Shown here one piece after another: positions 8,899 to 17,951 of a stretch of DNA of 64,000 nucleotides. Made by a program: the position numbers and the translations under genes. How positions within the stretch are numbered: position 1 is the first letter of the stretch; every line of letters begins with the position of its first letter. Below the pieces are notes generated by a model. The model had not been told where the DNA came from, made no database searches, and was given only the letters and a program-made list of their open reading frames with translations. The stretch is from NORP240 sp965222175 (lineage in GTDB: Bacteria > Pseudomonadota > Gammaproteobacteria > Pseudomonadales > Pseudohongiellaceae): positions 3,472,001 through 3,536,000 of the forward strand of contig OZ244938.1 in assembly GCA_965222175.1 (NCBI GenBank), in the 5' to 3' direction.

Positions 8899-9080
8899 TA
8901 GGAGGTCCCAAGCAACCGGGTACCGTTTGTAATTCGCCTGTCCATCCCAGGGACTTTAGCACAACACGCGTAATTTGGGAGCCGATGAATGAACTTCACT
9001 TGACAACAGTTACTATTCCACCGCCATCCGGACAGTAACTGGATCTGCCGTGCTGCGGCCATCGGGGCTGCAGGGGCCAG

Positions 9081-10496
9081 CTACCGGGACTGCAGCGGCA
9101 AACGCACGGTGAACTGACTGCCGCGACCAACGGCGCTGTCGACACTTATTGATCCCAGGTGAGCCCTGGCAATGGCAAATGCCAGACTCAGGCCCAGGCC
9201 GCTGCCCGGTTTGCTGCGACTCTGATCGCAGCGGTAGAACCGTTCAAAAATACGAGGTAACTCTGCCGACTGTATGCCGGGACCGGTATCCATCACCTTG
9301 ATAAGTACGTCGTCACCGTCCACGGACTGCTGAATGGTTACTTCACCACCGGGTGGAGTGTATTTGATGGCATTGTCCAGCAGATTCCCCACCAGGCGCT
9401 GCAAAAACTGCCGGTTGCCTTCGATCTCGACATCACCGTCACAGCGACAGTGTAATGTGATCGCCGAAGCCTGGGCCAGGTCCTGGTAGAGCTCACAGGC
9501 GTCACGAATCAGCGCTGACAGGTTCAGCGGCTTCACTTCGGGCCGCAACCCGGCCTCGGTCTCGGCCAGATCAAGCATGGTATTGATCAGGTGCAGCAGT
9601 CGGTCACATTCCTCGATTACGCTGCCTGCCAGGGCTTCGTACGCCGGGTCGGAGGGATGGCTGGTCAGGGACGTTTCCGCCAGGCCACGGATTCTGGCCA
9701 GGGGGCTCTTGAGGTCATGGGCGATATTGTCGGTCATTTCACGCATGCCCCTGATCAGTATCTGAATCTTGTCCAGCATGCCATTGAAGGTGGCCGCCAG
9801 CCTGTCGATTTCCGCACCCCGGTCACTGACAGTGACACGCCGGCCTATGGCACCATTGCTGATTTCGATGGCCGTGGCAGTGACTTCCTCTACACCCTGC
9901 AGGGAGCGTTTCGACATGTACCAGCCGGCCGTCAGAGACAACAGCAGGAAAACCGGCAGGCTGAACAGGAAAATACCGGCAACCAGTTCCAGAACTTCGG
10001 CCCGCTCCTCCAGCGGTTCCGCAATCTGGAGGATATAGCGGTTGGTGCCGTTATCGATTTCGCCATACACCGTACGGGCCTGGTATTCCTTCTCCCGCAG
10101 ATCCAGCGACCGCAGTATCGGGTCGGAATCCTCTCCGGGACGCCAGGACTCAAACGGCGGAGTCGGGACATCCTCCCAGCCTGTATCGGCGGTTCGACGC
10201 AACGATTCGGCATCGACGTTGAACAGCTGGAAAAAAACATTGGCGGCACCATCTGCCGTCACCTCGTCTTCCAGCTCCGTCCACATGCCCTCCAGGCCAA
10301 GCTGTCGGAAGCTGCTGTTGAACTCTTCGATGTCCTCAACCAGGTCGTCATCGACCTGCTGGAGCAGCACAGCGGATACCAGGTAGTAAGCAAGGATGAA
10401 CACCAGCAGGAACGACAGCGTGGACAGGCCGGTATACCAGAAGGTCAAACGCGCAGCCAGCGTAGCCGGCCAGCTACGCTTCATGCTTGAGGACAT
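9081..10496 (-). CDS. sensor histidine kinase of OmpR-type two-component system
   Basis: A membrane histidine kinase of about 471 residues: transmembrane helix near residues 22-44, a periplasmic sensor of about 120 residues, a second transmembrane helix, HAMP linker, HisKA with the phospho-accepting His in NIAHDLKSPLARI, and HATPase_c with N box (LVGNLLDNAIKYTPPGG), DTGPGI and GSGLGLSLAFAI. The ATG at 10496 has GGAG 6 bp upstream; starts at 10508 and 10484 are alternatives. All overlap the response-regulator stop, so the pair is translationally coupled. The sensor domain is not a recognised ligand binder. The divergent TonB receptor next door is the likely target. Confidence 0.93.
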   Translation of the reverse strand: MSSSMKRSWPATLAARLTFWYTGLSTLSFLLVFILAYYLVSAVLLQQVDDDLVEDIEEFNSSFRQLGLEGMWTELEDEVTADGAANVFFQLFNVDAESLRRTADTGWEDVPTPPFESWRPGEDSDPILRSLDLREKEYQARTVYGEIDNGTNRYILQIAEPLEERAEVLELVAGIFLFSLPVFLLLSLTAGWYMSKRSLQGVEEVTATAIEISNGAIGRRVTVSDRGAEIDRLAATFNGMLDKIQILIRGMREMTDNIAHDLKSPLARIRGLAETSLTSHPSDPAYEALAGSVIEECDRLLHLINTMLDLAETEAGLRPEVKPLNLSALIRDACELYQDLAQASAITLHCRCDGDVEIEGNRQFLQRLVGNLLDNAIKYTPPGGEVTIQQSVDGDDVLIKVMDTGPGIQSAELPRIFERFYRCDQSRSKPGSGLGLSLAFAIARAHLGSISVDSAVGRGSQFTVRLPLQSR

Positions 10497-11151
10497 AACC
10501 CACTCCACGCACGGTGTGAATCAGCGGCACGTCGAAGCCCTTGTCCACCTTGTCCCGCAGTTTGCAGACCCTGGCTTCCACCACGTTGGTATGGGGATCG
10601 AAATTGTAGTCCCAGACGTGTTCCATGATCATCGACTTGGAGACAATGCGGTTTTCGTTGCGCATCAGGTATTCCAGCAAACCGAATTCCCTTGGCTGCA
10701 GGATAATTTTTTCGTCGTTGCGGGTTACCTTCCTGGAAGATATATCAAGAACCAGGTTGTGCACCCTCAGGCTGGTGGGCTCGACGACATGATTAGCGCG
10801 CCTGATCAGGGCCTGCAGTCGGGCCAGCAGTTCCGAAAATGCAAAGGGCTTGGTCAGGTAGTCATCGCCGCCGGTTTCGAACCCGCGAATGCGATCATCA
10901 ACCTTTCGCTTCGCACTCAGAATAAGCACCGGCAGATTCACCTGCTGTCTGCGCAACTCCTCGATTACTGAAAGTCCGTCCCTGACCGGCAGCATGATAT
11001 CTATTATCGCGGCATCAAAACTTTCACTGAGAGCCAGGGAGAGTCCGTCGGCACCGTTTGCCGCGGGAACCACAAAAAATCCGGATTCTTTTAAACCCTT
11101 TGTTACAAAAGAACTGATCTTGACATCGTCCTCGATCAATAGAATTTTCAT
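10474..11151 (-). CDS. OmpR/PhoB-family response regulator
   Basis: A 225-residue response regulator: receiver domain with acidic pair D8-D9, phosphorylation site D51 (IIDIMLPVRDG) and the Lys in DDYLTKPF, followed by a winged-helix Trans_reg_C domain ending VRGVGYVLKHEA. It overlaps the kinase gene and is transcribed away from the TonB receptor gene at 11417. The shared upstream region contains the palindrome at 11297-11312, which may be its binding site and would also allow autoregulation. The group resembles QseB/CusR-type regulators; the signal is unknown. Confidence 0.95.
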   Translation of the reverse strand: MKILLIEDDVKISSFVTKGLKESGFFVVPAANGADGLSLALSESFDAAIIDIMLPVRDGLSVIEELRRQQVNLPVLILSAKRKVDDRIRGFETGGDDYLTKPFAFSELLARLQALIRRANHVVEPTSLRVHNLVLDISSRKVTRNDEKIILQPREFGLLEYLMRNENRIVSKSMIMEHVWDYNFDPHTNVVEARVCKLRDKVDKGFDVPLIHTVRGVGYVLKHEA

Positions 11152-11296
11152 TTGCCAACCCCGCCGTTTGATCCGTCAAAGCAGCCTGTCTCGATTTTAC
11201 CTGCAGTGTCAGTACCTGAAACGCCAACCCTGCCCGCGGTGACACCAGCTCAGTCTACCATACGCCTTGCGCCGGGATTTTCTCAACCTGTCGATT

Positions 11297-11312
11297 ATTA
11301 CCATTTGGTAAT
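11297..11312. promoter_or_regulatory. ATTACCA-TT-TGGTAAT palindrome, candidate response-regulator operator
   Basis: A perfect 7-bp inverted repeat with a 2-bp centre in the divergent promoter region of the response regulator and the TonB receptor. A possible -10 (TACAAT, 11340-11345) lies downstream toward the receptor; the palindrome would then centre near -47, a normal position for an OmpR-type activator. Related sites occur at 14681-14718 upstream of the acidic exported protein gene. Binding by the neighbouring regulator is inferred. Confidence 0.5.
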
Positions 11313-11416
11313 CACCGGGGCGGTCCTGTAAATTGTCAATACAATAGCCGGACAGTCAGGTTAAAAACCAGGTCAGGGGATTCCTGTTGTCACTGTCTGC
11401 TGGAGGATAGCGTGTA

Positions 11417-13576
11417 ATGCAACCCGGGATTGGCCGTTTCACGCCACTGGCCCTGGCACTGGCATTCTGGTCGGGAAACGGTCTGGGCCAGCAGGCTGCC
11501 CCGCAGCTGGAAGAAATCCGGGTACTGGGAAATCGACTGGATTACGCTGTTGATAACACACCGGCTCCCACGCTGGTTTATGGCAGGGAGCATTTTCAAT
11601 CCTTTGAACCCCAGGGTGTGGGCGACATGCTCAAACGCGTCGCCGGCGTGGCTTTTTCCAGCGATATTGGCGAACTCGATGCACCGCAGTTGCGAGGCCT
11701 GGGGGCACGCTATACCCAGGTTCTTATCAACGGTCAGCGTGTACCCGGCAATGCCGGTGACCGTACCGTGCTGGTTGACCGGATACCTGCCGAGCTGATT
11801 GAACGCATCGAGCTTGTCCGCAGCCCGACTGCGGCCATGGATTCCCAGGGCATTGGCGGCACCTTGAACCTTGTACTGAAAGATGGCGCCAGCCAGCAGG
11901 GGACAGCATGGCGCCTGGGTGGTATCTGGTATCCGGACCCGGATCACGACGTCAGGGGCACGGCGTCGCTTGCCAGCGGCAAGCAAGGCGATGCCTGGAG
12001 CTACCTGGTTGCCGCGAACCTCCAGCAGGGACTGAACCCCAAAACCAAGCGGGAAACGGTATTTACCGGGGAGCAGAACCCGGCTCAAAGGCTGGATGCC
12101 AATGACCTGCGGGACAGCACGGACCGTGCACTGCGTGGCTCGTTCAGCAGGGTACTGCAAAGCCTGGGAACGCTGGATTTCAGGCTGGGTTACCTGGACG
12201 GCCGCATCAAGGAACAGGAGCGTATCGACACCCTGGACCTGGCAACCCGGCTGACCGAATCCGGCCGTGAACATCGACGGACCGACCAGAACCGGCTGGA
12301 GTTTGCCCTGCAGTTCCGCGGTCCACTGAACGATGGTGGCGGGCTGCAGCTCAATTTTTCCGGCGGGCGCTTCGCTGTCGATTCCCGCGAGCGGGAAGCA
12401 GTGCTGAATACGGGAATCGAGCAGCTGACACTGCAGCAGTCCGGCGGTGCCGATGGTCAGGCGCTGCAGCTGACCGGATCGGTTTCCAGGCAGCTGACAA
12501 CTGCCCACGAGATAACAGCGGGCGCAGGAGTCAGTCACGAGGAACGCGATGCCGACGAGAGACTGTGGGAACTGGACGAAGATGAATTAATTGACGTGAC
12601 CCCGGGGAACGGTGCCTACCGGGTGGAGGAAACCCGTGTCCATGCCTTCCTGATGGACACCTGGCAGGTGACTGACGCCGTGATCCTGGAATACGGCGTA
12701 CGGGTCGAGGACTCCGGGCTGTCTCAGCGGGGCAGTGGCGGCAACAACCGGGAATCCCAGCTGGAACTGAATCCGTCCGGCCACCTGCAGTACAGACTCG
12801 GCGATACCGGCCAGCTTCGTGCCAGCCTGGCCAGAACCCTGAGACGGCCCGCTTTTGACGAAATCATACCGTTCACCAGTCGGGATACGCCCGATGAAGA
12901 CCAGGAGACGGTGGGTAATCCGGCATTGCAACCGGAATTTGCCTGGGGAGCTGATATCGGCTACACCCGGCGCCTTGTCGATAATCCCGGCCAGTTCGGC
13001 ATCAACTTTTTTTATCGCAGCATTGACGACAAGATAGAATTGACGCGGATAGACGATGACCGGTTCACCCCCCGGAACATCGGCACCGGAAAAGCCTGGG
13101 GCATAGAGCTTGATTTTGCCACGTCGTTCAGTCTACCGGGCTTACCCCGGGTCGGTGTTTTCGGCAACTACGTGTGGACCGATTCAAGCATCGATGATCC
13201 GTTAACCGGCCAGACCCGTCAATTCAATCTGCAACCCGGCTACATCACCAACATCGACCTTTATCACGACATCCCCGCCCTTGGCCTGAGCCATGGAATC
13301 AGCTGGCAGAAACAGGGGGAAGCCCGGGAAGTCCTGACCGACGAAGTGAAGTCTGTCCGTTACGACTCCAACCTGGATTACTTCATTGAAAAACGTTTTC
13401 TTGCCGATTTCACTGTACGGTTTACCGTCAACAATATTCTTGACGCCAACAAGCGTGAACAAAGCCTGCTTTACGAAGGGCTTGCAGACCTGAGGGATAA
13501 CGTGATCGACGAAACGGTGTTCGAAACTGAGCATGCGGATACGGTGTTTTTTCTTACCCTGAGAGGGTCTTTCTGA
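11417..13576 (+). CDS. TonB-dependent outer-membrane receptor
   Basis: A 719-residue receptor: signal peptide ending GNGLG, a TonB-box-like segment (EEIRVLGNR), a plug domain (VGDMLKRVAGVAFSSDIG ... LINGQRVPG ... ELIERIELVRSPTAAMDSQG) and a long beta-barrel ending with aromatic Phe (LTLRGSF), as expected for outer-membrane insertion. GGAGG lies 10 bp before the ATG. It is divergent from the two-component system and convergent with the acidic exported protein gene. The ligand is not identifiable; the barrel does not show an obvious siderophore or cobalamin signature. Control by the adjacent two-component system is likely given the palindrome at 11297. Confidence 0.92.
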   Translation: MQPGIGRFTPLALALAFWSGNGLGQQAAPQLEEIRVLGNRLDYAVDNTPAPTLVYGREHFQSFEPQGVGDMLKRVAGVAFSSDIGELDAPQLRGLGARYTQVLINGQRVPGNAGDRTVLVDRIPAELIERIELVRSPTAAMDSQGIGGTLNLVLKDGASQQGTAWRLGGIWYPDPDHDVRGTASLASGKQGDAWSYLVAANLQQGLNPKTKRETVFTGEQNPAQRLDANDLRDSTDRALRGSFSRVLQSLGTLDFRLGYLDGRIKEQERIDTLDLATRLTESGREHRRTDQNRLEFALQFRGPLNDGGGLQLNFSGGRFAVDSREREAVLNTGIEQLTLQQSGGADGQALQLTGSVSRQLTTAHEITAGAGVSHEERDADERLWELDEDELIDVTPGNGAYRVEETRVHAFLMDTWQVTDAVILEYGVRVEDSGLSQRGSGGNNRESQLELNPSGHLQYRLGDTGQLRASLARTLRRPAFDEIIPFTSRDTPDEDQETVGNPALQPEFAWGADIGYTRRLVDNPGQFGINFFYRSIDDKIELTRIDDDRFTPRNIGTGKAWGIELDFATSFSLPGLPRVGVFGNYVWTDSSIDDPLTGQTRQFNLQPGYITNIDLYHDIPALGLSHGISWQKQGEAREVLTDEVKSVRYDSNLDYFIEKRFLADFTVRFTVNNILDANKREQSLLYEGLADLRDNVIDETVFETEHADTVFFLTLRGSF

Positions 13577-13653
13577 TATTCAGCGGGCGATTGGACGCCA
13601 CGCCACGACCTACATATAAACGGGACAGCCGACAGCTTCAGCCTGGACAGGGA

Positions 13654-13678
13654 CTCCTGCCAGTCTGGCTGACAGGAG
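13654..13678. terminator. candidate hairpin between convergent genes
   Basis: CTCCTGCCAG and CTGACAGGAG form a 10-bp stem with one mismatch and a 5-nt loop between the ends of the TonB receptor and the acidic protein gene. No U-tract follows, so this is a positional inference. Confidence 0.35.
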
Positions 13679-13705
13679 CCTCGGTTCCACGGGCTGGACT
13701 GGACG

Positions 13706-14551
13706 TTACTCGTCCTCGCAGCCAGCCACTTCATTGACACAGAAGCCATCTTCCTCGGTAAAGGTGGCGTTATCCTCTCCCCCGATGGCACCAACTTCAA
13801 TCTTCACCGGTGTATCGTCCGGCAGGGAAGCGAGATATTCGGCAGGTACCGATACTGCCATCGGCGCAATGTCGCCGGCAACACGAATGGAATAAACCAG
13901 AGAACCCGTGATATCGCCGTCTTCCACATCCGGCTCAAGCACTATTTCCCAGCTGTCCACCTCAACGTCTTCGGGATGGGTGGACAGGGTACCGTCGGTC
14001 ACCAGTGCGTCCAGCAGGAAATAGTCGGCACATTCCCCGAGGTCGTCACCGGCCGCCCAGGAAATGACCGAACCATCGAAGTCCACATCAACCGGTGCTG
14101 CCGGCAGATCGTAGGTCAGCATGGTCTCGCCAAAGGACTTTTCGCCCCCGTCGCTGTGTCCTTCAAACAGGTAATAGCCGGCAGGCCAGCGGGCCAGGAA
14201 TTCCTCCAGGTAAACGATCAGTTCGTCCTCGTCTGCCTCGGGGTCATTCCAGCAGAGAGGCTCGGCGCTTTCGGCAAAGGTCTCTGTCAATTTCTGCTTC
14301 TTCAATGGACCCTTGGCCTGGTCCTGGAAAACCTTGCGCCCTTCCGCATCGAAAATCCTGGCCATATTCAGATCGTTACCATCCATCAGGAAGTGGAATC
14401 CGATGTCGCCGTCCGTGGAGTTGATTTCGATAAGCGCCTTGCATTCGCCAAAGTCATCACAGGGCTCCGTTGCCTGGACATAACCGCCAGCCAGGGAGGT
14501 GACCAACACGGCGACACCCGAACTCGTCAAATGGAACAGTTGCTTTTTCAT
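13706..14551 (-). CDS. acidic exported protein of unknown function
   Basis: A 281-residue protein with a signal peptide (cleaved near GYVQA) and a strongly acidic mature chain rich in Asp and Glu, with five cysteines, one pair close to the new N-terminus (CDDFGECKAL) and one pair at the C-terminus (FCVNEVAGCEDE). The C-terminal half, from LPAAPVDVDFDGSVISW, looks like an immunoglobulin/fibronectin-type beta sandwich. The start at 14551 has AAGGAG upstream. No characterised relative is recognised. Its upstream palindromes resemble the one before the TonB receptor, so it may belong to the same response, perhaps as a periplasmic or surface binding protein. Confidence 0.75.
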   Translation of the reverse strand: MKKQLFHLTSSGVAVLVTSLAGGYVQATEPCDDFGECKALIEINSTDGDIGFHFLMDGNDLNMARIFDAEGRKVFQDQAKGPLKKQKLTETFAESAEPLCWNDPEADEDELIVYLEEFLARWPAGYYLFEGHSDGGEKSFGETMLTYDLPAAPVDVDFDGSVISWAAGDDLGECADYFLLDALVTDGTLSTHPEDVEVDSWEIVLEPDVEDGDITGSLVYSIRVAGDIAPMAVSVPAEYLASLPDDTPVKIEVGAIGGEDNATFTEEDGFCVNEVAGCEDE

Positions 14552-14680
14552 TACTATCTCCTTTTCCGGATACGTTGCGCTGCGCAAATGTCAGCACACC
14601 TGGATCCTGGCTTTTCGCCATGGGATTCGATCCCCTGATCGGCAATCAGGATCCTTCCAATGCCATACTAGGGGGACAAC

Positions 14681-14718
14681 ATTACCCCAAGGTTATCGCC
14701 ACATTACCAAGTGGTAGG
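14681..14718. promoter_or_regulatory. paired ATTACC-type palindromes upstream of the acidic protein gene
   Basis: Two imperfect palindromes, ATTACCCCAAGGTTAT (14681-14696) and ATTACCAAGTGGTAGG (14703-14718), start 22 bp apart, about two helical turns. The second matches the perfect palindrome at 11297 in the ATTACCA and TGGTA half-sites. With a -10 at 14669-14664 the sites would centre near -32 and -54. Assignment to the neighbouring OmpR-type regulator is inferred. Confidence 0.45.
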
Positions 14719-15006
14719 TAACGGAGAATATTGCGCAGAACGGAAGCTGGTGTTCAGGACGTCGCCGGTCTATCGCAGACACGCAAACCGGGCAGGTCCT
14801 GTGAGCAATATTGAATTGGCTGGCTAAAGAAACATAAGTGCAGGCTGGAACTACGGCCCCTGCCTGGCAAGGACGGGAATACCGGGGCCGCAGGAATGCG
14901 CTGGAATAAACAGGGAAATGGATGTAGCGGTGTGACCTGAAGGCAGGTCAGGCTGGCACTGCGGTGATTGCACTTCATCACAGAACCAGCCGGACTGTAA
15001 GTACCC

Positions 15007-15030
15007 TCTGATTAACTATCGATCATTCTG
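15007..15030 (+). repeat. dispersed CTGATTA repeat, degenerate copy
   Basis: TCTGATTA and a TCTG spaced as in the copies at 8300 and 27076, with central GAT conserved. The match is weak and would not stand alone. Confidence 0.3.
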
Positions 15031-15036
15031 TAAAAC

Positions 15037-16005
15037 CTAGTTGGCCAGGTTTACCTTGTTGGTCCAGAAAATATCGATATTGCCCAGGCTATTGTCCTGA
15101 CGATTGGAAAACCAGCTGAATCCTTCGCCACCGGGCGGCAGGGCCGGACACATATCGTTGGCCGCGGTGTTGACTCTTGGCCCCAGGTTGACCGCCGGGC
15201 CCCAGCTGTTTTCACCCTGCTGCATGCTGCCCCACAGGTCCATGCCGCCAAGTCCACCTTCCCGGTTCGAGGTGAAGTAGACCATGCCGCTGGTATCCTG
15301 GGTAAAGTGAAATTCTTCCGCGGCGGTATTGATATTCGGTCCCTGATTTACCGGTTCCATCCAGTTACCGTCGCCATCCTGCTGCGAGCACCAGATATCG
15401 GATCCACCGTAACCACCCGCTCTCCGGGAGGCAAAGCACAGGGTTTCGCCGTCCTGCAGTATTGCCGGGCAGTGTTCATTGCCCTCGTTGGTGCTGATGG
15501 GATAGCCGAGCAGCTCCGGCTCGGTCCAGCTGCCGTTGACTTTGCGGGTGACAAAGAGGTCTGTTGCGTTATTGGGGTTACTCGTTGCCAGCCGGTCGGA
15601 CTTGAAATAAATCGTGTTGCCATCGGCAGTAATCCAGGGTTCCCGGTCGTCACCACGGCGCAGCGGGTCCACGTCGGTAGCCGGCGCCGCATTAATCGGC
15701 AGGCCCATGTTCACCGGCTCATTCCAGGTGCCGGTCTGTTCATTGAAAGTCGCGATGTACAGGTCCTTGGGGTCACCCGGCGCCACCGCCATGTCTTCCC
15801 GGGCACTGCAGAACACCATGGTGCCATCATCGGCAAAGGAGAGTTCACCTTCGGCCCACATCGTGTTTATCGGTTCGCCGAAGTTGTGCACTGCCAGGTC
15901 GACCCAGGAGCTATCCTGTGCCCAGCCGTGACTCGAGGCCAGCAGCACCAGTGCGGCAGCGATGCCGATCACCCGGTTAGGGTTGTTGTTCTCTGTCGTT
16001 TTCAT
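15037..16005 (-). CDS. exported PD40 (WD40-like) beta-propeller protein
   Basis: A 322-residue protein with a signal peptide (cleaved after GWA) and repeated PD40 motifs of the TolB/WD40-like type: DGTMVFCSARED, DGNTIYFKSDR, DGETLCFASRRAGGYGGSDIW, SGMVYFTSNREGGLGGMDLW and GEGFSWFSNRQDNSLGNIDIFW. Each blade ends in the usual (G)xxDI/LW/Y pattern. Such periplasmic propellers often bind proteins or peptidoglycan-linked partners; no OmpA-type domain is present. An AGGAGT site lies about 9 bp before the start. It is not clearly linked to its neighbours. Confidence 0.88.
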   Translation of the reverse strand: MKTTENNNPNRVIGIAAALVLLASSHGWAQDSSWVDLAVHNFGEPINTMWAEGELSFADDGTMVFCSAREDMAVAPGDPKDLYIATFNEQTGTWNEPVNMGLPINAAPATDVDPLRRGDDREPWITADGNTIYFKSDRLATSNPNNATDLFVTRKVNGSWTEPELLGYPISTNEGNEHCPAILQDGETLCFASRRAGGYGGSDIWCSQQDGDGNWMEPVNQGPNINTAAEEFHFTQDTSGMVYFTSNREGGLGGMDLWGSMQQGENSWGPAVNLGPRVNTAANDMCPALPPGGEGFSWFSNRQDNSLGNIDIFWTNKVNLAN

Positions 16006-16092
16006 CTTGCTTACTCCTGGTTGTAAACCTGTCGAATTATAAATCTGTCAAAACATGGTCAGTTGTCACGCACACACGAATAGGATGCCAGG

Positions 16093-16632
16093 TCAGCCGG
16101 AAGATTCCACTCTGAAGGTCCACCACCGGTCTGCCCTTGGCGCACCTGGCGTCGGTGCACCCACCGGGTTCGGCAGGGAATTCAGCTTGAGATCGCGGGC
16201 CAGCCAGGCACGATCCATTTCCGCCGGATCGGTGACGCGATTCAGAACCACCGGGTAGACGATACCGTCCAGCCTGAGTCGAGCCGGCTCGTCGGCTTCC
16301 ACCCGGGCGGCCCAATACTTGGTGTCGCAAACCGAACAGCTGAGATAGAGGTTGCCATCAGGAGTGGACATGCAATTGAGATTGATGGAATGGGGCCGAA
16401 TGCCGGCCCATATCTGCAGCTGACATAATTCCACCTGGTTGGCGAAATTCCAGTCGGAAACCGGTTCCTCGGCGCGTTCGCCCAGGAGAAGTCCTCCCGG
16501 TGTGGTCTCACAGGGGCAGATTGACGAATAGATCAGGAAACCGGCTATGGCCACAACCGCCAGTCCAGCCACACCGGAACCGATGTAAATCGGCAGCCTG
16601 GAATTTCTGTTATCCTGCAGCGGCTCACTCAT
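16093..16632 (-). CDS. membrane-anchored protein of unknown function
   Basis: A 179-residue protein with one N-terminal transmembrane helix (IYIGSGVAGLAVVAIAGFLI) followed by a Cys-containing segment (CPCETTPGG) and a conserved-looking domain with more cysteines (LCQLQIW, LNCMSTPDGNLYLSCSVCDTKYW). The paired cysteines suggest disulfides or metal binding in the periplasm. GGAGG lies 10 bp before the start. I do not recognise a characterised family. Confidence 0.7.
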   Translation of the reverse strand: MSEPLQDNRNSRLPIYIGSGVAGLAVVAIAGFLIYSSICPCETTPGGLLLGERAEEPVSDWNFANQVELCQLQIWAGIRPHSINLNCMSTPDGNLYLSCSVCDTKYWAARVEADEPARLRLDGIVYPVVLNRVTDPAEMDRAWLARDLKLNSLPNPVGAPTPGAPRADRWWTFRVESSG

Positions 16633-16798
16633 TGGGAATAACCTCCGATTGTTATTGTTGATGCCGTACCGGAAATACGGATTGCGCCTGCCAGTCTAAA
16701 TTAAGGGACCAGGCGGGTCCAGCCCAGCGGCCGAACCCGCCTGTTGTGTGCGGGGCAAGATGCGCCTGACCGCCGGATCCGGAGAGTCATGGCAGAAT

Positions 16799-17344
16799 TC
16801 ATTCACTTGCCACCAGGTCAGGACCGGCATCCTGACGATCAAGGGTAAAAAAAACCGTTGCGTCATCGGCAGGTGTCGAGTCGGTGCGCCGCATCCCCAG
16901 CTTTTCCAGGACCCGAATGGATGCGTGGTTCGGCGCATCCGTGGCGGCTCTTATGGCCTTGAAGCCCAGTCCGGCAAATCCCTGCCGACACAGTCGCGCG
17001 GCCATTTCCGTGGCCAGGCCCTGGCCCCAGTAACCCGGCAGCAGCCCGTAAAGCAACTGCAGCTGTGGTGGATCGAAAAATTCACGAAATCCGCCAAAGC
17101 CGATGATTTCCCCGTCCCGGGACAGCCGGGCAGTCCAGAGCCCGGCACCGTTTTCCCGAAACCGGGCGGCACTGGCATCGATCTCCGCCAGGACCCATTG
17201 CCGACTGACTTCAAGATCGTCCAGCAGATAGCGCCTGACGCCGGCATCCCGGAACACGGTCAGCAGCGCATCCGCCTCGATACGGCGGAAGGGAATCAAC
17301 AGCAGCCGGCGGCTGCGCAATTCGGGCCCGGTGAAATCCTCCAT
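16799..17344 (-). CDS. GNAT N-acetyltransferase (RimJ/RimL type)
   Basis: A 181-residue acetyltransferase. The N-terminal LRSRRLLLIPF strand, the central GLWTARLSRDGEIIGFGGF and LQLLYGLLPGYWGQGLATEMA (with the Q/R-x-x-G-x-G/A acetyl-CoA motif as GQGLAT), and ASIRVLEKLGMRR are typical of the RimJ/RimL group, which acetylates protein N-termini or small amines. It starts 10 bp after the DUF6151 stop and is the last gene of the six-gene run beginning with the M42 peptidase. Confidence 0.9.
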   Translation of the reverse strand: MEDFTGPELRSRRLLLIPFRRIEADALLTVFRDAGVRRYLLDDLEVSRQWVLAEIDASAARFRENGAGLWTARLSRDGEIIGFGGFREFFDPPQLQLLYGLLPGYWGQGLATEMAARLCRQGFAGLGFKAIRAATDAPNHASIRVLEKLGMRRTDSTPADDATVFFTLDRQDAGPDLVASE

Positions 17345-17354
17345 CCCCGTTTCC

Positions 17355-17951
17355 TCAGCCGGACTTCACAATCTGCGCGCTGCGCACCGGACTGCCGTCG
17401 CTGCCGAAAAACGGCGACGGCGTGCCGGCACCGGTAAACTTCCACGACAGCATCTTGCGACCCAGCCTGAGCATGTATCGCGGTGTGCCCTGGCAATGGG
17501 GGGGTGCTTCCGGCAAGGGACCGGTGGCGGATTTGATCTGCACCCGTGCCCGTATCGGACCCAGCCTGTCATCAAGCTGTGAGGGGTCGGCAATGAACGC
17601 AGTCACCAGTCCGGCGAAAGGTACCGAGGCGGATACGGTATTGGCGATGGGCGTGCTGCAGCAGGCGGCATACCAGCGATAAAGCCCCTTGTCGGTCAGG
17701 CGGAGGCATTCAACCTGGTCCATACCCTGGGTAATCTCCAGTTTTGCCGGTGCCAGCTGGTAGATATCGGTGCCACCGGCTTCGTCCAGGACGACGGCGC
17801 CCCTGCCCAGGTGGTTGGCAAACGCCTGGCAGTCCCGGCAATAGCAGATGAGACGCAGCCCCTCCCGGGGATCGATCCTGTTGGCCCTGCCCCTGACCTG
17901 ACCACAGCGGCAGGCGAGTTCAACGCCTGTGGTCCTGCCGGCATCGCTCAC
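17355..17951 (-). CDS. DUF6151 (GFA-like zinc-binding) protein
   Basis: A 198-residue protein starting with GTG at 17951, which overlaps the racemase stop in a GTGA tetranucleotide, so translation is coupled. The ACRCG and CYCRDCQAF motifs correspond to the CxC and CxxC zinc ligands of the glutathione-dependent formaldehyde-activating (GFA) fold; ACCSTPIANT also fits. A longer frame to 18143 lies entirely inside the racemase gene and is discarded. The function of DUF6151 proteins is unknown. Confidence 0.82.
   Translation of the reverse strand: MSDAGRTTGVELACRCGQVRGRANRIDPREGLRLICYCRDCQAFANHLGRGAVVLDEAGGTDIYQLAPAKLEITQGMDQVECLRLTDKGLYRWYAACCSTPIANTVSASVPFAGLVTAFIADPSQLDDRLGPIRARVQIKSATGPLPEAPPHCQGTPRYMLRLGRKMLSWKFTGAGTPSPFFGSDGSPVRSAQIVKSG

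Larger units (their letters stand above)
14552..15036. other. 485-bp intergenic region
   Basis: No supported gene. It holds the paired palindromes at 14681-14718, a possible -10 (TAGTAT read on the minus strand, 14669-14664) toward the acidic protein gene, and a degenerate copy of the dispersed CTGATTA repeat at 15007-15030. Short open frames here show no family features. Confidence 0.6.

Noticed and set aside
11390..12538. Minus-strand frame of 382 codons antisense to the first TonB receptor
   Set aside because: Shadow of a receptor gene; no signal, motif or ribosome site.
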